Assembly (NCBI RefSeq): GCF_002775205.1
Contig: NC_036445.1
Coordinates: 24,470,953 to 24,534,952 of the forward strand
DNA: 64,000 nt
DNA from: Xiphophorus maculatus
Lineage: Eukaryota; Chordata; Actinopteri; Cyprinodontiformes; Poeciliidae
Direction: 5' to 3'
Position numbers and translations under genes: made by a program. Position 1 is the stretch's first letter; each line of letters begins with the position of its first letter. The notes beneath the pieces are model-generated. The model was not told the DNA's origin, made no database searches, and saw only the letters and a list, made by a program, of their open reading frames with translations. Of this stretch, positions 37,201 to 48,989 are shown in pieces.

Positions 37201-40200
37201 ATAAATATATATGTGTTACAAAAGTTATTCATATTTTGTCCTAAAGCATGCTTTTTCCATTGTTTCTCACTACAGATAGTCCTCGCTCCACTTCCATTGC
37301 AGTGTTTCCTGCCGGAGAGTTGTCAGAAGGGGGTTCAGTCACTCTGACCTGCAGCAGTGATGCAGCCCCACCTGTTGAGAGCTTCGCATGGTTTAAAGGT
37401 AAACAGCGGGGAATGTTGGTCAGTTGTAAGCGTTGAAGATTGTCTTACGATTGCATGCTATCCTGCCGACTCAACAAGATGTCGAGATCGATGTGGCTCC
37501 ATCTGATCTAGTGGTCAGTTGCTGAAAGAAATAGGCCGCTGTGTCACATCATGTTTATAACCACAAGGAGACTTATTAAGAATTTCCAGAAACTTCAGCA
37601 ACTCAGTAAAAAAAGTAATGTATAAAGAAAGAAAGTGCTTCAGTTGCATGTGTTTTGTATAGATAAATAGGAGTGACAACAAATGTACCACCAATAATCT
37701 TAAAGTAAAACATTTACTTCTTAGCCCATCCATCCATCCATCCATCCACCCATCCATCCATCCATCCAGCCATCCAATTTTACCTATTTACTTAAAAGTG
37801 AATAAATAGGTAAACAAACAACGTTCCAGTTTGTTTACCTACAAAGTGAAAGGGATGGGTGCACTTGATTCTTTGTAAGCCACACACCCATTAGGTGGAG
37901 ATAGTAAAACCTTTCAAATTGTCAGAATTTCTGGTTTGAAATGATAGTCATCATATTTTCTGTCCACATGTAAACACACATTTTTCTCCTTTCTTTGCAG
38001 ACATGGAGAGCGGCAGCATTCCAGACAGCTTCCGCCCTCAGCTCCACCTGTCCTACCTAAAGTACACAGACAGAGGAGAGTACTACTGCGTCGCCCGCAA
38101 CTCCCTGGGAACAGAGCGCTCCGGATCACTTCTTCTCAACGTCAGCTGTGCGTGGTCCAAATGTGTCAGAGGGGCACAGCAGGAATATTTATGATAATTA
38201 AGTATTCCGCTGGCCAGTTGCTCAGCTGGACTGCGAAGATTAACATCAGTCTTTGCCGTTTAACTTTATGTTTTCTGTTCCTGCTCCTCCTGCGTAGACT
38301 CTCCCAAAAACACACACGTGTGGACGAGTCCTCAGAGGGACATCAGAGAGGGCTCGTCTGTAAACCTGAGCTGCAGCAGCCACGCCTCCCCTCCTCCCAG
38401 CAGGTAAAACATCACCTTGAATCAGCCCCATACAACTTTGCTACTTCACCATGTCATGCATTTGTTGTGGCCTTATTATTTTAAATAAGGCCCTCGTGTC
38501 TTCCTGACCAACTGTATTACATTTCTGTTGATTTGATGATGTCAAAAATCTGTTGAAATTACTAGGCCCAATGGTCACCATCATCATCATCACTTCCTTG
38601 ATTTCCTCTGCAGGTATGTTTGGTATCGAATCACAGGTGACCAGGTGGTGCCTAAAGGTCACAATCAGAACCTGACCTTTCCTTCAGTGGGGGCTCAACA
38701 TGCGGGTCAGTACTACTGCATAGCAACAAACCGACTGGGTTCCCAATCCTCTCTTGTTTCTTCGCTAACAGTCCTCTGTAAGTACAAGACGCATCCCTCC
38801 GCCTTTTTCTTTTTCATAAACCTTTTTTTTTTTTCAAACAAATTAACATTGTCTTGCAAAAGTATTCATACCTGGTGAACTGCTTGAAATCAGACATGTG
38901 GAAGAAGGCTCCTCGGGTTCTCTGCGATGTTTTGGGTCAGTAATTCATGGAGCGTCCAGCAGGAACTCTACGCTGGTTGTCCGTAAAGTTTCTCTGAGTC
39001 AACATGTGAAAGTCCTTACCCACTGAACTAAAACTGAACTCTGACTGGGATCATTTCAGATCAACCTGAAGAAGGAACTGGAGCTTTTTTGTAAAAAAAA
39101 AAAAAAAAAAAATCAGTCTTTAGATGGACAACATGGCAGAGACAAACTAAATATTGATTTTTAGATATTTTCAAATGTATCATTTCCATTTTTAGACCCA
39201 TGACTATGTGCTACTTTGTGTTAGCTTTACATAAAGTACACATCACTTTATGGTTGTAACAAGACCAGATGTGACAAAGTTTGAGGGCTGCGAATACATT
39301 TGCATGACATTTGATGAGTTACTGTAACGGTATAACTACTGGCCTTTGCTTCACTCTCTGGCTTCGCTTGTCTTTGATTTTAAACAGTAACAAAACCAAA
39401 ATGATTAGAACTGCATGTTGAACTTCAGCTGGTGTTTGCCTTGTTTTTATGAAAAAATGATTTATAAGAACATTAATCTTCTTTTCTTCCCTCCTTTGTG
39501 CAGATCCCCCTAAGAACACCTCAATTCTGGCGCGTCCTTCCAGCGTGGTGGACACGGGCCGACCTCTGACCCTGACCTGCAGCAGTCAGGCCTACCCAGC
39601 CGTGGACAACTTCACCTGGCACAGACTCGCTGTGGATGGTGGCACTGTACACTGTTAGCGCTGATTTTTTACTCTTTTTTTTTTCTTTGTGGTGGATGTT
39701 TGCAGTCACCGTTTGACTTAAATTAAAACTGTAAAGCTTACCTTTTTTTTCTGTTCTTCATGACGCAGCATGGGTCACCAAGTCTGGGCCCGTCTTCACC
39801 TTCTCCGAGGTCAGTCCTGGTGAAAGTGGTCAGTATTACTGCGAGGCCAGGAACCGAATCGGAGCCCACAGCTCTCCGGTCCTGACAGTCAGAGTCAGAG
39901 GTACAAATCAGCTCTGATGGATCATCTTGAATGTTGCCAATTTCTTGAAAATCTAATTTCTACTCTTACGATCAGTCCTGTTTTATTTGTTTAATTCCTC
40001 TTTTTATTTTCTAGCTATGATGGGCAATCTTTCTCTTTTAAATTACCAGTATAATCTATTAAAGTGCAACCAGCTTAGCATTCAGCATTCAAGTGTTTAT
40101 TTCTGTTAAGTGAGAATGGGAATACTATGTTTCACTGCAGTGAAACCCACCTGCTGCATATTTACAGCCATGTTTCTGATCATCTCAGACGTTGCAGAAG

Positions 40201-43200
40201 AAGAAGAAAGAAAAAAAAAAAACGGCCTCTGAGTATTTGTCAGTATTTATATCACTGAAGGTTTTCAGATATGGTTTCTGTTTGTCTGCGGCGATGAGCG
40301 ATGAAGCCTCCCGGTCACCGTCGCAGTGGTCCGTCCGGCCTCTGGCTTTCATTGTTTTTCTATGATTCACCGTGAGTCATGCAAACCACTCTCACTATTA
40401 GGAGAGGAGGTGATGAGGTGCTGCGGAAAACTGCTATTCGAGTCTAGACAGCTGAAGAAATGGAGCTTTGGAAAGAAGAAGTGGAAATACAAGACTCGAG
40501 TCCAGACAGGCGTTTTCTGATGTGCAGATCTTTAGCTCTTCAATCACTTTCCTTTTCTATTTTTATGACTTCTGTTCAGTTGTAGCCGGCTGAACTTCCT
40601 GCTTTTGCGTTTGGCGACAGCGTGTTTCTGTCGTGCCGATGACGTTTGCGATGTCTCCGACTGCAGGTCGTTTAAAGGCGATCGCCTTGGCTTCAGCGGT
40701 GGGCGTGTCGGCTGGTCTCATCACGCTGACGGTGGCCGTCATGATCAGGTGACTGGAAGTACCTTCGCCTCTGCAGCAGCTGTTTTGGTTTTTTTCCCTG
40801 TTTATTCATCACTTTTCTTCATCAGTCTTGTCACTGACTGCGTCTCTCTCTCTGCGTTCACAGCAAGAACATGCACAGAGTAGACACAGAGTCCGTAGAC
40901 GATGTAAACAAGGTACAGCTGTCTTTGTCGTTGCTTTTAATCAGTCTTAAGAATAATCCAGCATTTTGTGTTTTACTGAAGCTGACAGTAGGAGAAAACA
41001 TGGGTTTGAAGAATGACCCCGGTTACCGCAGTAAAGTCTGGAATGATTTTTCATGATTTGTGATCCTATTTATCTGGTTTATCCTCTGAGGTTTGTGTCT
41101 TTCCGTTTGACCCCAGCATCCAGCGGCGACATCCGACACCGTGTGCTGCGAGTCAGCCGAACAAACCCTCCCTGTCAGAAAAGGCAGGATGTCCGACATC
41201 CCGGTGAGCCGCGCTCAGCGTCACCTGGGGAACGTCCACCAATGAAAGGGAAGAGGAATTAGATGTTTTTCATGTGCACACAGGAGGAGTCGGAGGATTT
41301 AAGTGACACCTCCCATCCCTCCATCGTTCCTCTGATGGACGCTCCGCCAATCAAAGAAGTTTCAGGCCGCAGCTCCGCCTCCAACTTCATCACTGTGCAT
41401 TACTCCAGGATGTCCAGGTAGACACTAACCAAAGTATCCTGCTGTTATTGTACTTAATGTTTTGGGGTTTTTTTTTTTTACAAAAAAGTACCAGCAACAC
41501 CGACAAATTATTTCACTTATAAGTATTATTTTACATTGTGACTGAAAATGTGCTCCTATATTTGGTTGACAAGTTACCAGTTAGTTTTGTCTTATTTCAA
41601 GTGTACTAAGATATTTGCACAAGAAACTAGACGAAAAATACTTAGTAAGTTTTTGTGTTTTTGCAGTGTAAAGAAATGTTTGGGAGTACTACTAATTGTG
41701 ACACCAGCGATCAAGTTTGTGAAAAATTGTTCTTCCCCCACTAAGTGAGCGTAGTCACATTAAAGCTTGGAGTTTGCTAGATTTGGGAACATGGCGCTGC
41801 GATGCGAAAGAATTTCATGTTCAGGCATTTTGCGCTTCCTGATCAGTCACTGTAGAGGATTTTTCTTAACGTCGTCTTTTTGTCTGGAAGATCGGGTTTT
41901 TGTGAACTTTCCGATTTGGTGGTGCCTCATCTGTTTCCTGCAGCCCAGATCAGGTCCAGGTGCACAACATGAGAGGAGAGAGGAAACCGAGGGATTCTTC
42001 CAAAGTTGTTTACACTTTACTGCCCCAGCCTGGGCACTAAGCAGGAGGAAACGCCTCGTTAGGTACGACTCCTCACAGCACACACTGCAGAGGATAAAAC
42101 CCTCTTCTCTGACGTTTTTAGCTTTGAGATTGTTTCGTCAACATTTCACAAATGCAGCAGAAATGGTAGCATTTACGTAACAGTGGAACGAGTTTCCTGA
42201 ACGATTAAAGTGGCAGAGTTGACCATTGAAAAGAGGAATCAAATTCCAATCTCATATACCCCTGTTAGGCTGTAATCTAGTTATTTTTGCATCTTTTTAG
42301 TTTAAATGTATTCAAATCAGGATAAAACTACGTTCCTAACAGTGTGTTGGTACGCCTTTTGCTATTGAGGCATGGGTTTCACAAGACCCCTAAAGAAACA
42401 AGAGGTTAGCAGCAAGTGCTTTCAATCCAATACGTTTTGAAAGAGAGCGTCCATACATAAGTTGTATGTGCAGCACATCCTGCAGATGCTTGATTGAGAT
42501 CCTGGAGACCAAGTCAACGCCTCATATCAGCCACTTCTTACTGGTTCTTCAAAAGAAGATCTGCTCCAGCAGCGCTAGAAAAGTTAAACACTGCTCATAC
42601 TAAAAGAAAGCTGGTGCTTAAGAACTGATTTAGAAATGCTGTGTATGGATTTAGTGAACACTGACTGTAAACACAGCTCTATAAGGTTGGTGTTAGTGCA
42701 AATCGGGTTATTTACTAATTGTTGAAACTGTTTTTACTATGTCGTCTTGATCCAGAATAAAGAAACTCCAGAGATTTAAACATGGCGCCTTCGTAATTCT
42801 GATTGGTTATTGGTCCCCACACTCCCAAATTGTTACACTCATCTGTTTTTCCTGCTTCTAACTCTTTAAGGACAAAACGTCCACCGTCTGCCCTGGGTAC
42901 CACGAGGAAACATTCACTTTACCCGCCATGTTATGTGTGATTAGTGTTCCTCCTCCTGATCTGTTGCTCTGTTGTCTTTGTCCCACAGAACACCTGGACC
43001 AGCCTGGTGTGAACCGCACTCTTTGCTTTCATCACCTGGTGGCCCAGAGCGCTTCCTGTATCAGTGAATCATGTTACACCATTCCAGTTCAGGCAGCGGA
43101 GGACCTCTCGGTGAACCCGGCTCCTGAACTCTGCTGCATGTCTTCTCCTCTTTTCTTTCAGTGCATCCCGGAGTGGCATGCTGTCCAGTGAAGTGAAAAT

Positions 43201-43207
43201 GCTTTAA
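34251..43207 (+). CDS. Siglec/CD22-like receptor, V-set plus four C2-set Ig domains
   Basis: Predicted type I membrane lectin-like immune receptor of about 621 residues. Coding exons: 34251-34299, 35003-35101, 35344-35455, 35526-35671, 35753-35873, 36484-36617, 37276-37398, 38001-38147, 38298-38403, 38614-38777, 39504-39638, 39769-39900, 40667-40748, 40864-40912, 41117-41203, 41284-41417, 43162-43207; all phases agree. Residues 1-17 are a signal peptide ([17 protein letters not shown]). The V-set (about 18-135) has the Siglec cysteine pattern ([19 protein letters not shown]) and FRFE, whose Arg114 matches the sialic-acid-binding arginine. Domain 2 has the CQARGC pair typical of Siglecs. Domains 3-5 each have a B-strand Cys and YYC. 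Linkers YSPK and YPPKNTS are CD22/Siglec-like. The TM helix is about 493-515. The tail's only tyrosine is Y602 in YSRM. Every Ig domain is split by introns. The exon-11 donor (gtggca) is weak and the last exon is uncertain. MAG also has five Ig domains but its tail and domains fit less well. Confidence 0.85.
36830..37186 (+). mobile_element. SINE-like retroposon in intron 6, with target-site duplication
   Basis: An 11-bp direct repeat, aagctgtaata, flanks the copy exactly (36819-36829 and 37187-37197), the signature of LINE-mediated retroposition. The body contains a pol III B-box-like ggttcaattcc, then ctgcatggagtttgcatgtt, ccctgcgacagactggcgac, and a 3' (tgga)n tail. Shorter copies are at 11566 and 28713. 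The start is 5'-truncated. The family name is not certain. Confidence 0.8.
37726..37775. repeat. (CCAT)n microsatellite in intron 7
   Basis: Imperfect tetranucleotide repeat with interruptions (ccacc, ccagcc). It may be the reverse-strand tail of the same (tgga)n-ending repeat family, but no body is recognisable beside it. The small minus-strand open frame through it is an artefact. Confidence 0.9.
37808..37840. repeat. 12-bp inverted repeat
   Basis: AGGTAAACAAAC (37808-37819) is complemented exactly by 37829-37840 with a 9-nt spacer, within intron 7. Confidence 0.7.
38848..39310. mobile_element. Deleted Tc1-like copy in intron 10
   Basis: The left end cttgcaaaagtattcatacc and right-end blocks atgtgctactttgtgtta, ggttgtaacaagaccagatg and gaatacatttgcatgaca are the terminal regions of the same Tc1-like family as at 10390. 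Almost all internal transposase sequence is gone. Confidence 0.7.
42989..43067 (+). other. Alternative terminal exon candidate of the first Siglec-like gene
   Basis: After acceptor gttgtctttgtcccacag, joining to exon 16 (phase 2) gives [16 protein letters not shown] and a stop at 43065-43067, 26 residues in all. It ends LYQ. It competes with the exon at 43162 ([15 protein letters not shown]). Both acceptors look good, so the gene may have two tail forms or one may be unused. Confidence 0.35.
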
Positions 43208-43633
43208 AGTTCTTAAAGGGTAAAACACAAATATAAAAAAAAAAAACTTCACGCTGCCTGGCTTGCACATTTTGGCACTAAATGTATATTTGGTATGTTA
43301 TTTTTTTGCTTTCTCTGATCATTTAGACTGCTGAATGTTTGTATTCTGACATAATTGTCTGTGATAAGACTAATGGTGTGAAATTAGGAATATTAGGGGA
43401 GAAAACCACAAGAACAAGGCTTGACATTATGTCAACCTTTGAGGTACATTTTGACATCGCAGTGGTTGGGATCTGATTCCTTACTCTCTGCGTCTTTGTT
43501 GAATGCAGATTATTTTAACTAACTGTAACCTAAAAGGTGAAAACAAGGATAGTGAGGAAATATTAAACTGAAGTGACTTCTCACTTTGTTCTTTTCTAGT
43601 TTACTACTGATTGTGAATTATAGTTTGGCTATA

Positions 43634-43639
43634 AATAAA
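43634..43639 (+). other. Polyadenylation signal, first Siglec-like gene
   Basis: AATAAA, 427 bp past the stop at 43205-43207. It is the first canonical signal after the stop that I noticed. Confidence 0.5.
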
Positions 43640-45366
43640 CGTAATCTGCTTATCGACTGAATTACTAATTATAACTGTCAATTTGACTTTTTTCACAACA
43701 CATTTGAGAAATTCCTGTGACTCTGACCCGCTCAAGAATTTGTTGCCACATGGAGGTTTTGTTCTTTTTGTCCGTCTTACAACACAGATATGATGTTACA
43801 GAATGTGGGGAAATTAAACACGGCAGCTACATTACTTTCGTTTTGCAATGATGCTCTTTGGTTGGTCAAAAATGGAAACGAAAAGCAATCACTTGCTTAC
43901 TCAACTTCTGTTTCCTCAAATTTTTGTCTCGACCTGATCGTTTTATTCAAATTTCATATGGCTCGACATCAAAAGAAATGAAAGAATATTAATTTCATGA
44001 AGTAGAAAAAAAAAAGCATTTTAATTTTTACATTTCCTTTATAATGCAGAGATTCAACTGCAATGTTTTAAGAAAAACAGTATGCATTGAATGAGTATGA
44101 ATATAATTTAGTGGGTTTTTTTTATTATTATTACACCAAGATTATATGAATAGATTTAAACAAGAACTCAGGTTATATATATATATAACACTGGATAAAA
44201 TGTGGAATCAAATATGTCAAAAAACTATGAACAAATGGTAAACATCAGACTGTCAATTAGACATAGTATTTTTGAATAATGCCTTATAATCCTACATGTG
44301 ACAAGATTAAATAAATTAAAGGTTAAAGCTGAATAAGCCATTGAGTTTAAGCACATTAAATAAACTTACATACAGTAAAAACGGGGGGGGAAAAAACTTC
44401 ATCAAACGAATGAGAGTAAAGCTCATCTTTAGCCGTGTTTAGGGATCTAAATGGATTTCTAATAGCGGCTGTGTGGATCAGTGTCTCCCCCTGGTGGACA
44501 CAGAATAGATAAAGCTGGCATTAGTCAGCCAGCGGGTCAAAAGGACAGGGAGGGAGACGCGTGAGGTCGTGACTTTATTAAATCACAATCTTTACTTTTG
44601 TTTTTAACACTGGAGATTTTTATTGACCTGTCAGAATGAGAGATGCGCTTCATCCCAGATCAGTTCGCTGTAAAACCTGAAAAATATTTGAAGTACCAAA
44701 AAAAGTATCATACAAATCATACCAAACAGCCCACGTTGTTCATATTTTCCACAGTAAAACTGACTTTGTGATCTTTTTGGTAGCGGCTCTTTCTCTGTGT
44801 CAAGGAATTTGAAGTCTAGCAGTAAAATAGTGCTGAAGCACACATCCCACGGTGCAGCGGGCAGCTGTGGCCTGTCAGCAGATGAGTAGCTATAACCCTT
44901 CTAAAAACATGTCCAGTAGCCACATGTCTTTTACATATGCTACATAAACATCTCCACTGAGACATTTTCTAAAAGAAGAAAAACAGTGAAAACCAGTAAA
45001 CCGTGCGTGTCTTGCTTTGCATAACCGCAGTGTTAACGCTGCTGGATGCTGAACATTCTGTACTCTGTCTCAATGCTGTGGTTCAACAAATCAGCTGAAT
45101 CAGTCTTCTTTCTCCACATCTTAACTCTCTGTGTCTTTTGCCAGTCTATTTTGTGGTATGAAGGTGTTTAGCTGAAAGGTAATTGTAACTCAAAGTGTCC
45201 CAATATGATAAAAAGGAAGCAGGGGAAGGAAGACGTTCCACTTCTGCTTTCCACTGACCAAAAAAAGAAAAAAGAAAAAAACGCCCCAGGGATGTACAGA
45301 GTGAGTTCTTGCTCCTGTCCTCAGACTGTACTCTACAATTTCATGACTTACTGGCTGATTTAAACT
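43640..45366. other. Intergenic spacer between the two Siglec-like genes
   Basis: AT-rich, with no exon or recognised repeat. A possible TATA-like gataaaaagg lies at about 45208, some 160 bp before the next start codon. The spacing of about 2 kb between same-strand paralogues suggests tandem duplication. Confidence 0.6.
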
Positions 45367-48300
45367 ATGGGAAGGTGGATTATCATTATTCTGGGATTAA
45401 TTCCAGGTAAGATAATATTTTCTGGATTGTTTTTGCCAATGAGTTGACATTAATTGTATCTCTTTTGGTTTTGAAAATGTTTTTTTATATATATACCGAA
45501 GGTGTCTGGAGTGGAAGATGGGGAGTGACCTATGAAAACCAGTGCGCTCTAAGAGGGACGTCAGTAGATTTGAAGTGCAAGTACGGCTATACTTCAGGGA
45601 ATTTGGTCACCAGGGTCAGCTGGTCTAAAGCCCAGCAGGTCTCTAACGGATGGGTTCAGGTTCCCCTCTCACAACTCCCTTCATTGCCAAACCACTTTAC
45701 ATACATTGGCGATTACCACGGCAACTGCGACCTGAGGATCAATAATGTTCAGCCTTCAGATCAAGGAGCATATTATTTCAAATTTGCCGGAACATTTGGG
45801 GGATGGACAAGTGACACATACGCTTTCTTGACTGTGAGAGGTAATAACACAGGAACATATAAACACACATCCAAGACTTTGAAGGGACTCATGTGTTTCT
45901 CTGTCTCTGTGGCAGAGCTGACCACAGTGGTGGAGCCGAGCATTGCCAGGGAGGGGGACGCTGTCAAGATGACCTGCATGTCGGGCTGTCCTGAAACTAA
46001 AAAGATCAGCTGGTTCAAAGATGGGCGACTTGTTTGGAGGCCACAGTTCCAGGCCAGGAGAGAGGATGCTGGGAGCTACTACTGCGCCATCCAGGGAGAG
46101 GAGACGGTCCGGTCGGCCTCTGTTGCTCTGACTGTTCACTGTGAGTGTATGAAGGATGTTAAATATTAAATATGTCAACTTGAAAGCACGTCTCGCAGAC
46201 CCAGCTTCACAGTATAGTGTATATTTCTTATTCCTGCTCTGTGTGGAAAAAATGTTACAGTGCTTCCCCTTAACTTCCTGAGTCACGACTGCCTTCTTGC
46301 ACAAACACAACTGACTCATTGATGGCCATCTTCTTGCAGAGACTTTGTGTTACTTGGGACGACCTGATGAGGATTATTTGGTCTAAATTTGTGGTTTTGC
46401 TCACAATCGACTCACTCACCGCTGGCGTTCAGAACGCTGCGACATCCATTTCTCTTGACATTGACATTTTTCTCCCGATAAAAGTTTCAGCAGGACGTAC
46501 AGCCAACGTCTTCAATAAGCTAACCATCTGATTCTTATGGAGCACATTTTTATGCAGAGGATTTCCGAAGTGAAACATCAGCATGTTTCCTCTCATTGGT
46601 ATTCAACTAGAACATGTGGTTTCAGTTCATCATGTCCAGGCAAAACTTACAGAAAAAGTCCTGCTTTATAAACTTTTATTTGAGTTTCTGCAGCTTTTTC
46701 CCTCACAGAGGTAACAGAAACAGAAGAGCTGCTGCAGTCAAAACAGTCTCTCTTTCATTGTGAATAATATTTTAAAGGCACTCATGATTGTGTACAGGCT
46801 AGGATCCAGCTCTGCCAGCCCTGTACGAAAAATGAATTACTCTTTTTCTCTCCAGATCAGCCGACGAATGTTTCAGTTTCAGTGAATCCAGAGCATATTG
46901 TTGCGGGCAGCGGCGTCAATCTAACCTGCGTCAGCGATGCGAACCCTGCAGCAGACAACTACACCTGGTACAAAAGGGCAGAACCGACCGACTCCCACTC
47001 CCAGGTCCATGTGGGCTCAGGACAGGTGCTGTCCCTTCACTCCATGGAGTCGTCCCACAGCGGCCTTTACGTCTGCTATGTGAGGAACAGCCTTGGAGAG
47101 GGCAACTCAACCGAGGTGGTCCTGGCCATGGCAGCAGGGCAGAATGGTTTGTGGCATTCCTCTTTCACTGCTGCTAACTATTAACTTTATTAAAATCTAA
47201 AATGACTTTGTTTGCTCCGCAGGCAGCCAGTCCCTTCCCATCTTAGCTGGAGTTGGACTACTTCTTTTAGTGGCGTTAGTTGCCGTGCTGCTTTTGTTCT
47301 GGTGAGTCATCAAACAATTAGGAGTTTGGGCGACTAATTTGAGTTATGCGGTTGTTACTGTTGGCCAACTTACAGCTTGTATGACTTCATCGTCTGGAAA
47401 TCTCCTTTTCTGCTTGGGACATTGCCTTCCGACAAATTTCAACACACATCGTGGCTACGTAGCATGCATGCGTCGTTTGAATTTCTATTTTTGACAACCA
47501 GTTTTAGTCACAGCAGGCAAAGAGCGACATAGAGGTCACTCAAAGTGCCTTGCAAAAGTATTGATACATCTTGAACTTCTTGATTTGTGGTGAAGTAAAA
47601 ACCACAGCCAAGCGTAAGTTGTTCTAAAAATCAGGAAGGGCCAACATTTCAGTCTCTGGATGTGCAAAGCTGTTAGACACATTTCCTGTACCTGGAAAAA
47701 CACAAATCAGAACTTAAACCCCCAACCCCCAAAAAACACAAAAAAACCCCGTCTGTTTCACTCTCTATGAAAACATAACGTGATAATTCAGATGAATGAT
47801 AAAGAAATATTTTACAAAACTGTATTTCTTGTACTTTTTCCACATATCTCCTACAAACAGTAAAACAATTATTTGTATGTAATCTGAGTGTCGACTAGCA
47901 GTCGATGTATTTACCAATATTGCAATATCGGTTAAAAAGATGGCACAAGATAAAGCAAAAGTAAGGAACACGCTGTTCAGTGAGGTTAAACATTAATTTC
48001 TCTTGTTTTTCCAGGAGGAAACAGAAGTCTGAGGCGGACAAAAAAGTGAGTGCATCTACAATAAGCTGTAAAATTACATCCCAGCTTTCCGAATTCAAAG
48101 AAGTGAGCTGTGGCTTGCCCTTTCTTCTCAAATAAAGTTTTATGTGGCGTTTTGGGGAAAAATTGAATTAGAATTTTAAAAAGGAAAAACAAAGACTTTT
48201 CTCTGGTTCATCCGTCAGACTCATTTAGTCTCCAGACTCCATGGAAGAGCATCAAACCCTGAAGAACCGACAGAAACTGTTTATTCCAACATTCACATGC

Positions 48301-48720
48301 CTCCATCTTCTCCTCCACCCGCCTCTGACCCCTACAGCCCTCCAGCTTCACGCGGGAAAAATGTAAATATGTTTGCATGCGTTTACAAATGACCATCTCT
48401 AATAGCAATCTGACTGAGATCGTTCCATTCTTTTATTTTTAGACTCCTAAATCTTCTGAGGCTGAGATTATCTACACCACAGTGACAATCAAACCCAGAG
48501 ACCGGAGAGCAGCACAACACGAAAACTCCTGGTAGGTTTATATGTCCAGCAGTATGTTTCCATCATTAAACAAATAATTCACAATAAAATACAACAATAG
48601 CAATATCAGCAGGTCTTAATCGGTGGATTGATTGAGCTTCATGATCTTCTGCTCAGGTCTAAAGGCAGAGAAGACGACAGCTCTGTGATCTACTCCTCGG
48701 TCGTCAAATCCAGCAGATGA
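45367..48720 (+). CDS. Siglec-like inhibitory receptor, V-set plus two C2-set Ig domains, ITSM and two ITIMs
   Basis: Predicted type I membrane receptor of 433 residues that should recruit SH2 phosphatases. Exons: 45367-45406, 45502-45840, 45916-46140, 46856-47146, 47223-47301, 48015-48045, 48219-48362, 48443-48531, 48657-48720; phases agree throughout. Signal peptide MGRWIIIILGLIPG (1-14). The V-set (14-126) has Siglec-type cysteines (NQCAL, LKCKYGY, NCDLRI) but YYFKFAG puts Lys107 where Siglecs have the sialic-acid-binding Arg. Domain 2 (127-201) has CMSGC and YYCAI; domain 3 (202-298) has LTCVSD and YVCYV. TM about 302-324 (LPILAGVGLLLLVALVAVLL). Tail motifs: TVYSNI (355-360; TxYxxI, ITSM-like), IIYTTV (392-397, ITIM) and VIYSSV (423-428, ITIM). 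Each Ig domain is one exon, unlike the upstream gene. The single-exon V-set, tail and size fit the CD33-related/CD22-like group of fish receptors; one-to-one orthology is not claimed. Confidence 0.88.
47545..47700 (+). mobile_element. Tc1-like remnant in intron 5
   Basis: Left-end agtgccttgcaaaagtattg is followed shortly by atttcagtctctggatgtgc and aaagctgttagacac, which in the intact family lie far apart near the right end. This is a large internal deletion. Confidence 0.65.
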
Positions 48721-48982
48721 TTCGTCTCCTGACAACATCTTTGTTTTAAAATACATGCTCAACACGTTTCGGGAGAAAGAGGCATTAAAAGCTAAAGAAT
48801 TCAGAATTTTAGTCAAATATAGTTTTTATTTATTTCTTTTAATATTAAATTTGGTGATTAAAAAAACTGTTGCTAAAACTGTTAAAACTATATTGTGATT
48901 AAAAAAAACATTTTTATCTCATTTTTGGACAGCATGAACCACATCATGTCCATTCTGCACACCTGTAAATATTGTATTTGAA

Positions 48983-48988
48983 AATAAA
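48983..48988 (+). other. Polyadenylation signal, second Siglec-like gene
   Basis: AATAAA, 263 bp after the stop codon, followed by a T-rich stretch (gactctttttttc) suited to cleavage. Confidence 0.6.
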
Positions 48989-48989
48989 T

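Noticed and set aside
34251..43207. Myelin-associated glycoprotein (MAG) as the identity of the first receptor
   Set aside because: Domain number and length fit MAG, but linkers (YPPKNTS type), the tail and domain sequences are closer to CD22-like fish proteins. Not fully excluded without a tree.
45756..46319. 187-residue minus-strand open frame
   Set aside because: Antisense to Ig exons of the second receptor, no domain.
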